From Bacteroides sp. OM05-12 (GTDB taxonomy: Bacteria; Bacteroidota; Bacteroidia; Bacteroidales; Bacteroidaceae), in NCBI RefSeq assembly GCF_003438995.1, contig NZ_QSUN01000004.1, positions 248,001 through 312,000 on the forward strand: a stretch of DNA of 64,000 nt, read 5' to 3'. The translations under genes and the position numbers were made by a program. Each line of letters opens with the position of its first letter. Position 1 is the stretch's first letter. The notes beneath the pieces are model-generated. The model saw only the letters and a list, made by a program, of their open reading frames with translations, ran no database searches and was not told the DNA's origin. Shown piece by piece: positions 38,823 through 45,620 of this stretch.

Positions 38823-41800
38823 ATGACACTAAAAACACAATATGGATCTTTTTTACTTGGAATCTTATTTGCAATTACTCAGGTGTCAGCCAATCCAGAA
38901 TACTATTTCAAGCAAATATCTCTTCAAGATGGTTTAACCCAATCTACTGTCCGATGCATATTGAATGATCATAAAGGTTTTATTTGGATAGGAACAAATT
39001 CCGGCTTAAACCGTTACGACAGACATGAATTGAAAACCTATTTGAATATTCCGGAAGACGATCAGCATAGTCTTCCCAGCAACTATATCCATTTTGTCGC
39101 AGAAGATTCTTTAAATAACATTTGGGTATCAACGGAAATAGGTCTTGCACGTTATAACCGTAATGACGACTGTTTTATACCTGAATATTATAAAGGAAAC
39201 CACATAAAGGTACGCTCTTTCATGTTGACAGATGGCGGAATATTATTCGGTGGGTCAAACAAGATATACAAATACAATTATTCAACAAAAAATATGGATC
39301 TGCTCCCGATAAAAACGGAAGAATCTCATACTTCTCTATTTAATTCACTCCAGCAATGGAAAGATAATCTAATCTTGGTTGGTAGCCGCTGGAATGGCAT
39401 CTGGACGTATGATTTACAAACATGTGAGTTAAAAAGGACCACATTCTATCACGAAAAGAAAGTCATTTCACAATTTATAGATTCTAAAAGAAATGTCTGG
39501 ATATCCCCTTATGGCAAGGGAGTTCTTTGCTTCTCTCCATCCGGAAAATTATTACGCGAATATACTGCACAAAATTCAAATTTAAGTAATAATGTAATTC
39601 TGGACATAGAAGAAAAAGACAACCAAATATGGTTTGCAACAGACGGTGGAGGTATCAGTATTCTAAACCCGACCAATGATTCTTTTTCTGTTATCGAACA
39701 TATACCAGGAAACATATACTCATTGCCTGTAAATTCTATTTTCTGCCTTTACAAAGACAATGAGGATAATATGTGGGCAGGCAGCATACGCGGAGGACTA
39801 TTAGGTATACGACAAGTATTCATAAAAACATATCGTGATGCTCCACTCAACAATCAATATGGATTGAGTGAAAGAACGGTATTATCAATATTAGAAGATA
39901 AAAATGACCTTCTATGGATTGGCACTGATGGAGGAGGAATCAACAAATTTGATCCTGTAACAGGATTATTTACACATTACCCTTCTACATACAAAGATAA
40001 AGTGGCATCTATTACCGAATATAAAGAGGATGAATTACTGGTTTCCATATTCAGTAAAGGTCTTTATATTTTCAACAAAAAAACAGGAAATACACGTCCG
40101 TTTATTCTTATTGATAAAGAAAGGAATGAATTCATATGCCGTTCCGGAAGTTCCGTGAATATTAATAAATTCTCAGAAGATAAAATCCACTTCTTTGCAG
40201 ATAAGATATATGTATACGATATTAAAAAGGACGAATTCAGTACAGTCAAATATATCGGGCCTAAAGCTGCTATATTAAGCTCACTTCAAATAATATCTTC
40301 CAACGAATATGTGACTTACTTGTTTGGACAGCATAATATTTTCGAACTAAACAACAAACAAAATACCATCAGTTCAATATATACTCCCGAAAACAAATCA
40401 GCAATGATTACCTCTGTATGCCGTGACGGGAAAGGTCGGTTCTGGATAGGTACAACAAAAGGGTTGGAATGTTACGATCCTTTATACTCCACCACCCGTA
40501 AAATTGAAACAAAGCTCTTTCACGAAGTATCTTCAATCATTTATGATAAACAGGAGAGGTTATGGATCGGAGCACAAAGTATGCTTTTTGCTTATATCAT
40601 TAACGAGAACAAATTTGCCATTCTCGGAGAATCAGACGGAGCTTATCCGAACGAATTTCTTAGTAAAGCCAAACTAATATCGCGCACCGGAGACATCTAT
40701 ATGGGAGGAATAATGGGATTAATGCAAATAAACAAAAATATTCAATTAGATGATGACACTCCCCCATTCATTGAACTTATCGACGTAATGCTCAACGGGA
40801 TATCAATCATCAACAAAGTGAATAAGGATTTAACCTTGTCTATACCATGGAATCATACGTCTTTGGTTATCAAGAATATGGCAAGAGAGCAAGATGTCTT
40901 CAGGAAAAAGATGTTCCGTTATAATGTCGTCGGCTTAAATAAATACTATATTGAAACATACGACCATACATTGACATTACATTCACTCCCTGCCGGAGAA
41001 TATGAAATATTGGTATCTTGCAGTGCCAAAGACGGCAGTTGGAGTTTCCCTGTAAAAGTATTAACCATATCAGTTACCCCGCCTTGGTGGAAAAGTTCGT
41101 GGTTTATCAGCCTGGTCATCGTATTGATTTTAGGAGGAGTTATTCTTACCTCTGCCATTATTATTCGTCAAAAAGAGAATAAGTTAAAATGGGATATAAA
41201 AGAGCATGAGCAGAAAACTTATGAAGAAAAAGTCAGATTCCTTATCAATATAAGTCATGAATTACGTACACCGCTTACACTTATTTATGCACCCTTGAAA
41301 AGATTACTTAGTCGGGATATACAAGACAATGAAATGAAACGGCAGCTTACCGGCATCTACAAGCAAGCCAAACAAATGAAGAACATTATTAATATGGTTC
41401 TTGATATACGGAAAATGGAGGTCGGACAAGACTCACTGAATTTACAGCCTCATCTCCTAAATGAATGGATAAAATCCGTTACTGATGATTTTCAAAATGA
41501 ATTCGAATCCAAAAACATAAAGCTAATCTATGATTTAGATGAGTCTATCACTGAAATTTCATTCGATGAAAACAAGTGTGAAATAGTCTTATCCAATCTA
41601 TTAATGAATGCATTTAAATTCAGCGAAGATGATACAACCATAATCGTCTCAACACAGATTACAGACGAAAATATGGTACGCATATCAATTAAAGACCAGG
41701 GAATCGGATTGGCAGGTGTCGATACAAGCAAACTATTTACTCGTTTCTACCAAGGTAATCATGACAGAAAAGGTAGTGGCATAGGGTTATCTTATGCAAA

Positions 41801-42764
41801 AACATTGATAGAAATGCACAAAGGGAAAATCGGTGCAATCAATAACTCCGATAAAGGTGCAACGTTCTTCTACGAACTACCTTTAAATACAACTATTGAA
41901 AAAATAGCATGTGAAGAAAAGCCTTATTTAAACGAACTATTGTACTCTCCGATAGAAACTTTCCCGGAAGTAATTGATATATCCACTCAAAATTATTCTC
42001 TCTTAATTACGGAAGATGAACCGGAGTTACGAAATTTCTTAAAAGAAACTTTAGCTGAACATTTTAAAACGATTTATACCGCAGAGAATGGCATCGAAGC
42101 ATTAAGCATAATAAAACAATATATCCCGGATATTGTTGTCAGTGACATTATGATGCCCCAAATGGATGGTTTTGAACTTTGCAAACGAGTCAAAGAAGAT
42201 ATTAACATCAGCCAGATTCCAATCATCTTGCTCACAGCTCGAAATGACGCAGAAAGTCAGTCACTCGGATATAAACTGGGTGCCGATGCCTATCTGTCTA
42301 AACCCTTCGAGGTAGAATTCTTACAAACATTAATCACTAATCTGCTAAAGAATAGAGAATTTATAAAATCGCGATACAAAAACAGCACTCTGCTTATATC
42401 ACCGGAAGAAGCAACGTTCAGTAATGCAGATGAAAAGTTTCTACTTAAATTAAATAACCTGATTCATGAGAATTTATCCAATACAGAAATGGATGTCAAA
42501 TTCATTACTGAAAATATGGGAATGAGCCGTGCTTCATTATATAATAAATTGAAACAGCTCACAGATATGGGAGTAAATGATTATATAAATAAATTCCGAA
42601 TAGAAAAGGCTATCCAATTACTGACACAGACCGATCTTACTATCATGGAAATATCTGATATGACAGGTTTCAGTAATCAACGTTATTTCAGCACAGTCTT
42701 CAAACAAGCAACGGGTAATTCTCCATCAAAATTCAAAGAAGAGCATAAAAAAGGAACAGTATAA
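38823..42764 (+). CDS. Hybrid two-component system regulator of the PUL
   Basis: 1,313 residues. Signal peptide 1-22; periplasmic Reg_prop beta-propeller sensor to about 650 (repeats of 'D..G.IWIGT..GL..Y'); Y_Y_Y domain to about 750; one membrane helix about 757-780. Then a histidine kinase with His812 in ISHELRTPL, ATP-binding domain (NLLMNAFKFS, GIGLSYAKTLIEMHKG), receiver with phospho-acceptor Asp1108 in VVSDIMMPQMDGFE, and an AraC-type DNA-binding domain in the last 100 residues. It senses a breakdown product of the PUL glycan and switches on transcription. It is divergent from the PUL operon, with a 584-bp gap. All catalytic residues are intact. Confidence 0.97.
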   Translation: MTLKTQYGSFLLGILFAITQVSANPEYYFKQISLQDGLTQSTVRCILNDHKGFIWIGTNSGLNRYDRHELKTYLNIPEDDQHSLPSNYIHFVAEDSLNNIWVSTEIGLARYNRNDDCFIPEYYKGNHIKVRSFMLTDGGILFGGSNKIYKYNYSTKNMDLLPIKTEESHTSLFNSLQQWKDNLILVGSRWNGIWTYDLQTCELKRTTFYHEKKVISQFIDSKRNVWISPYGKGVLCFSPSGKLLREYTAQNSNLSNNVILDIEEKDNQIWFATDGGGISILNPTNDSFSVIEHIPGNIYSLPVNSIFCLYKDNEDNMWAGSIRGGLLGIRQVFIKTYRDAPLNNQYGLSERTVLSILEDKNDLLWIGTDGGGINKFDPVTGLFTHYPSTYKDKVASITEYKEDELLVSIFSKGLYIFNKKTGNTRPFILIDKERNEFICRSGSSVNINKFSEDKIHFFADKIYVYDIKKDEFSTVKYIGPKAAILSSLQIISSNEYVTYLFGQHNIFELNNKQNTISSIYTPENKSAMITSVCRDGKGRFWIGTTKGLECYDPLYSTTRKIETKLFHEVSSIIYDKQERLWIGAQSMLFAYIINENKFAILGESDGAYPNEFLSKAKLISRTGDIYMGGIMGLMQINKNIQLDDDTPPFIELIDVMLNGISIINKVNKDLTLSIPWNHTSLVIKNMAREQDVFRKKMFRYNVVGLNKYYIETYDHTLTLHSLPAGEYEILVSCSAKDGSWSFPVKVLTISVTPPWWKSSWFISLVIVLILGGVILTSAIIIRQKENKLKWDIKEHEQKTYEEKVRFLINISHELRTPLTLIYAPLKRLLSRDIQDNEMKRQLTGIYKQAKQMKNIINMVLDIRKMEVGQDSLNLQPHLLNEWIKSVTDDFQNEFESKNIKLIYDLDESITEISFDENKCEIVLSNLLMNAFKFSEDDTTIIVSTQITDENMVRISIKDQGIGLAGVDTSKLFTRFYQGNHDRKGSGIGLSYAKTLIEMHKGKIGAINNSDKGATFFYELPLNTTIEKIACEEKPYLNELLYSPIETFPEVIDISTQNYSLLITEDEPELRNFLKETLAEHFKTIYTAENGIEALSIIKQYIPDIVVSDIMMPQMDGFELCKRVKEDINISQIPIILLTARNDAESQSLGYKLGADAYLSKPFEVEFLQTLITNLLKNREFIKSRYKNSTLLISPEEATFSNADEKFLLKLNNLIHENLSNTEMDVKFITENMGMSRASLYNKLKQLTDMGVNDYINKFRIEKAIQLLTQTDLTIMEISDMTGFSNQRYFSTVFKQATGNSPSKFKEEHKKGTV

Positions 42765-42768
42765 GTCC

Positions 42769-43065
42769 TCACTTATACTGTTCTAAGACATATCTTAAAC
42801 TTTCCGGAGTCAATTCACCTGTATATTTCCATAATTGATGCCCTTTACGCATTAAAATAAAAGTAGGAACATCCTCCGCATCATATAAAACTGCCAAGTT
42901 TTCATTTTCAGTAATATTTATTTTAATAACAGCTTCCACTTGCTGTTCATACTCCTTTATAGTAGGCTCCAACCACTCATAATGAGGTGACCAATCCGCA
43001 TAAAACATAACTAATATCAGATGATTAATGCGTGATTCTTTTTCTAATTGTTCTTTAACATTCAT
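42769..43065 (-). CDS. Thioredoxin-fold protein lacking the CxxC motif
   Basis: 98 residues with a clear thioredoxin fold: VMFYADWSPHYEWLEPTIKEY, then a strand-helix, then DVPTFILMRKGHQLWKYTGEL, with the cis-Pro kept. The active site, normally WCGPC, reads WSPHY, so both redox cysteines are gone. It cannot do disulfide exchange and probably acts as a binding or structural protein. The downstream HQLWKYTGE closely mimics the end of the cytoplasmic thioredoxin at 15.3 kb (VLWKHTGV), suggesting it is a decayed paralogue. Its end lies 4 bases from the stop of the hybrid regulator, in convergent orientation. Confidence 0.75.
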   Translation of the reverse strand: MNVKEQLEKESRINHLILVMFYADWSPHYEWLEPTIKEYEQQVEAVIKINITENENLAVLYDAEDVPTFILMRKGHQLWKYTGELTPESLRYVLEQYK

Positions 43066-43474
43066 ATCTCAATTATTAATTGGGGATTATGAATCTTGAA
43101 CAATAAAGTAATAAAATAGTTTATGAAACACTCCTCTATTTACAACTTTACCAATTCCTTATAAAGCTTTTGGATAGGCAACCCCATTACATTAAAATGG
43201 GATTATCAAAACACAAGCTACTGATTATAAGTGATTTATAATAGGAATATATTATAAGGCAAAACAATAGTAAATAAAATATCGATTTTAAGTTTTCCGC
43301 TATACAATCAATAGACCAAGTACAAAAGTATAAAAAATAATAAGATCTTCTCTATTAAGCCATGGTTTTCTTGAATAGATCGGAAAAGCACCAAGGCTAC
43401 ATAGAATTGTGAGCAGACATTATGATGATGAGAGGTTAACTCATAATTCTTTCAAACATTTCATTGACACCAAT
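43066..43474. other. Gene-free gap between host DNA and the prophage
   Basis: About 410 bases, very AT-rich, without a gene that I can support. One imperfect stem pairs AGCCATGGTTTTC near 43359 with GAAAAGCACCAAGGCT near 43393. The left prophage boundary (attL) probably lies here, since the thioredoxin-like gene is chromosomal and the genes from 43506 on look phage-borne. No duplicated core can be seen because the other end is outside the window. Confidence 0.4.
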
Positions 43475-43507
43475 CCCCGCATTGAGCCGTGCGGGGAATT
43501 TTTATTT
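43475..43507 (+). terminator. Intrinsic terminator pointing into the prophage end
   Basis: CCCCGCA (43475-43481) pairs with TGCGGGG (43490-43496), 8-base loop, followed by AATTTTTATTT. The T-run is on the plus strand only, yet no plus-strand gene lies upstream within 700 bases, so it may end an unseen small RNA or insulate the prophage from the chromosome. Confidence 0.6.
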
Positions 43508-43739
43508 AATCAGCTTTTTCTAAATTCTCCCTTATCTTATACAGCAGCCTTATCGAATTATTAAAAGTTGCATTCTCGTAGTGCAACAATGCCTGTAGGC
43601 ATAAAGATTCAACCGTTAAAGGTAGATTAGAACTGTACGTAGATTCATCTATCCGCATCGCTTTAGGAAGTTCCTTACCTTTAAACCAGTCTACTAATTC
43701 CTTAACTTCATCCAATGTATAGTTATCTTTGTATTCCAT
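43506..43739 (-). CDS. Small acidic protein, DUF6965-like
   Basis: I choose the ATG at 43739 (MEYKDNYTLDEVKELVDWF, 77 residues); the longer frame begins inside the terminator upstream. The pattern 'VKEL.DWF...ELP....D...Y....L..TV..L..QA...YEN......I.LL..IRE.LE' resembles the small DUF6965 family often found on Bacteroides mobile elements. Function unknown. A TACCTTTG -7 element at 43758-43765 could drive it. It lies last at the left end of the prophage, on the same strand as the phage genes. Confidence 0.6.
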   Translation of the reverse strand: MEYKDNYTLDEVKELVDWFKGKELPKAMRIDESTYSSNLPLTVESLCLQALLHYENATFNNSIRLLYKIRENLEKAD

Positions 43740-43832
43740 TGCTTTTTTATTTTCCGGCAAAGGTATATAAGAATTTGTATTTTGAACGTTAGAACTATAA
43801 AAAATGCTAGAACTTAGAAACCTTACGGACAC

Positions 43833-43862
43833 AAAAAAGCGGTGAAGTGTTGAACTTACCGC
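43833..43862 (-). terminator. Intrinsic terminator after the XRE gene
   Basis: On the minus strand GCGGTAAGT pairs with ACTTCACCGC (one bulge) over a short loop, followed by six T. It lies 14 bases after the XRE stop and ends the left-end operon that starts from the promoter at 45.0 kb. Confidence 0.7.
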
Positions 43863-43875
43863 CTTAATTAATAAA

Positions 43876-44058
43876 TTATTTAATTACTAAATCAATATGC
43901 AAATACTCTAACATCGCTTCTATCTTTTCCTGCCCTAATTTTGTTTTTCCATTTAAGAATAAGGACATCGTACTTTTTGTTATTCCGATAATCTCAGCAA
44001 GTTCTATCTGCTTGATATTACGAATTTTCATTGCCTCTTTAACTACTGCTCTTATCAT
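43876..44058 (-). CDS. Small XRE-family helix-turn-helix protein
   Basis: 60 residues, nearly all one Cro/C1-type HTH: VKEAMKIRNIKQIELAEIIG is the first helix pair, and ITKSTMSLFLNGKTKLG the recognition region. So short a protein is a DNA-binding domain alone, as in phage Cro repressors. Its start overlaps the stop of the preceding gene by 4 bases, so they are coupled. It could be the repressor of the promoter at 45.02-45.05 kb, which contains an inverted repeat, or could act with toxin-antitoxin-like logic. The role is inferred from fold and position. Confidence 0.75.
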   Translation of the reverse strand: MIRAVVKEAMKIRNIKQIELAEIIGITKSTMSLFLNGKTKLGQEKIEAMLEYLHIDLVIK

Positions 44059-44399
44059 TTTTTACTTGCTTTAATCAAAAACTCACTTGTTTTGCGTAGG
44101 GTAGATGTTATCTCATTCAGGCTACATTCATCCAACCATTCTATATTTTCAATGTCGGATGACTGAGCGAATACAATTTCACCTGTAAATCTTGGGAATT
44201 TATTTCTACGGATCATTTGTTTGCCTTCCAATTCGAAAATTTCGTATACCGGTTGTTTGTTCCCGTTTATATCGCAATTACAAATTGAAAAATCGGGAAG
44301 AAACCTTGCTTCACAGGCAGAAGACAATTCTGTGTTACATAGCGGGCATATATGCGCATATATGCCCGGTTGTAATTTAGTTACTTTTTTTACATACAT
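44055..44399 (-). CDS. Unknown protein with a zinc-ribbon-like N-terminus, coupled to the XRE gene
   Basis: 114 residues. The N-terminal half has HICPLCNTE and later SICNCDIN, two Cys pairs that could bind zinc. The rest is soluble (mixed helix and strand) and ends in a basic stretch, KASKK. I recognise no family. The gene overlaps the downstream HTH gene by 4 bases; the combination of a Zn-ribbon protein and a small Cro-like regulator is seen in type II toxin-antitoxin (MqsA/HigA-like) and phage control pairs, but here the roles cannot be assigned. It follows the 70-residue gene by 3 bases. Confidence 0.6.
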   Translation of the reverse strand: MYVKKVTKLQPGIYAHICPLCNTELSSACEARFLPDFSICNCDINGNKQPVYEIFELEGKQMIRRNKFPRFTGEIVFAQSSDIENIEWLDECSLNEITSTLRKTSEFLIKASKK

Positions 44400-44402
44400 A
44401 AA

Positions 44403-44615
44403 TTATCTGTTATATTCTTCAACTATTTTATAATAACAATGCCTTAATGCTTCAAGATGTTTTTCTTTATCGCTGTCGTCATTTAAATAATCCCATGCTT
44501 CGCTATCGGTAGTGTGGGCTACGATTTCTTTGCCTTTATATGTAGCTTTAATAACATATTGCCCATAACCATTACCTATCTCCATAGTAAAATTTACATT
44601 CCTGAACTTTGCCAT
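44403..44615 (-). CDS. Small phage-borne protein of unknown function (70 aa)
   Basis: 70 residues, soluble. A strand-rich first half (VNFTMEIGNGYGQYVIKATYKGKEIVAHT) and an acidic helical second half (SEAWDYLNDDSDKEKHLEAL). No family recognised. It sits between two small genes in an operon read from the 45.0 kb promoter and ends 3 bases before the next gene. Confidence 0.65.
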   Translation of the reverse strand: MAKFRNVNFTMEIGNGYGQYVIKATYKGKEIVAHTTDSEAWDYLNDDSDKEKHLEALRHCYYKIVEEYNR

Positions 44616-44680
44616 AATATTTTTGCAGCTATTATCCGTTGCCTCCGGGTTCTAATTTATTTGATTTTAATATATAAGAA

Positions 44681-44971
44681 TTAAACTAAAGCCATGTAAG
44701 CAGTACCTTCATGTTTTTCTCTCAAAGCATCTGTAACTTTATCTTCTGCAAATACTCTTGAATGCTCAAAATAAACATTCCCTATCATTGTAGGAAGCAT
44801 ATTAGCACACATTTTAGCACTTTTAAATTGTGACATTAAATTCATAACTTCAAGCATGAATACTTTTAAAGTTACACCATCATAAAATCTTTCGTTTGTT
44901 AAATCATTGTATTTTGAAATGACTAATTCTCTGTTTTCGCCTAACCAATTTTTTAAATTAAATGCTGCCAT
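44681..44971 (-). CDS. Small phage-borne protein of unknown function (96 aa)
   Basis: 96 residues, soluble and helical, starting MAAFNLKNWLGENRELVISK. It is the first gene behind the strong promoter at 45019-45049, with a 40-base leader. I recognise no domain. Being first in the left-end operon, it is likely expressed in the lysogen or early, apart from the late genes. Candidate roles such as exclusion or host takeover are guesses from position only. Confidence 0.65.
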   Translation of the reverse strand: MAAFNLKNWLGENRELVISKYNDLTNERFYDGVTLKVFMLEVMNLMSQFKSAKMCANMLPTMIGNVYFEHSRVFAEDKVTDALREKHEGTAYMALV

Positions 44972-45018
44972 GATGTTATACAGTTTTAAGTGTGTCTCAC
45001 TGTTTCAATTTGATGTTA

Positions 45019-45049
45019 CAAATATACGAATAGTTTTTGTAATACCAAA
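45019..45049 (-). promoter_or_regulatory. Strong promoter of the left-end prophage operon, with operator-like repeat
   Basis: On the minus strand TTTG (45046-45049) is followed after 19 bp by TATATTTG (45019-45026), a full match to the Bacteroides consensus. TTACAAA (45016-45022) and TTTGTAA (45036-45042) form a 7-bp inverted repeat over the -7 element and spacer, a possible operator. The first ATG is at 44971. Confidence 0.75.
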
Positions 45050-45099
45050 CTTTTAAGTGGATTATTTTGTGATTAACTGCATTTTTAACATTTAAGCAC

Positions 45100-45130
45100 A
45101 AAAAAGCCCCAATTCATAAGAATCAGGGCT
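45100..45130 (-). terminator. Terminator of the prophage late operon
   Basis: On the minus strand AGCCCTGATTC (45130-45120) pairs with GAATTGGGGCT (45115-45105) and is followed by six T. It lies about 90 bases after the spanin stop, closing the late transcript that enters from the right edge. Confidence 0.8.
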
Positions 45131-45221
45131 ACTAATTTGAAAGCAAATCACATGCTTTTTTAGCTATTGTGAATTACGATGGCACAAATATATTCAATAA
45201 AAAGAGACGGACAAAAAAATA

Positions 45222-45620
45222 TCACTTATTTTTCAATTTACGCACAAAATTACAAGCGACAATTAAAATAAAAGCTATTATGATGCCGAACGCCCAGCCT
45301 CCCACATCCATCTTAAAGGATTGCCACTTAGATAGCTTCTTTTCTACGGGATAAGGAACTTCTGTCTTTATTGTATCGGTAATATTAATAGTATCCCGTA
45401 TCAGCTTATCCCGGTACTCCGTATGCCATCGATCACGAAAGACAGTATCACCTTTTACAAACATCAGAACACTGTCTTTTATGTGGATGGAATCACGTTG
45501 TAACCGGTCCCGATATTCCGTGTTGGTTTTGATCGTTTCGACTGGTATGTACTGTACGCTACGACAGGATGATAAACATATTCCTGACATCACGAAAATG
45601 ATAATTATTAATTGTTTCAT
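45222..45620 (-). CDS. Unimolecular spanin (lipoprotein with C-terminal membrane helix)
   Basis: 132 residues with an unusual two-ended layout. The N-terminus is a lipoprotein signal with lipobox CLSSC (Cys19), which anchors it in the outer membrane. The C-terminus is a membrane helix (about 108-126, GIIIAFILIVACNFV) with a short positive tail, which anchors it in the inner membrane. Between lie charged 'YRD.L.RDSI...' repeats that span the periplasm. This is the layout of u-spanins (T1 gp11 type), which fuse the two membranes in the last step of lysis. It is the last gene of the late operon, overlapping the SGNH tail gene by 4 bases. Assignment is from architecture. Confidence 0.75.
   Translation of the reverse strand: MKQLIIIIFVMSGICLSSCRSVQYIPVETIKTNTEYRDRLQRDSIHIKDSVLMFVKGDTVFRDRWHTEYRDKLIRDTINITDTIKTEVPYPVEKKLSKWQSFKMDVGGWAFGIIIAFILIVACNFVRKLKNK

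Noticed and set aside
43066..43505. A precise attL site
   Set aside because: The other end of the prophage is outside the window, so no duplicated core can be compared.
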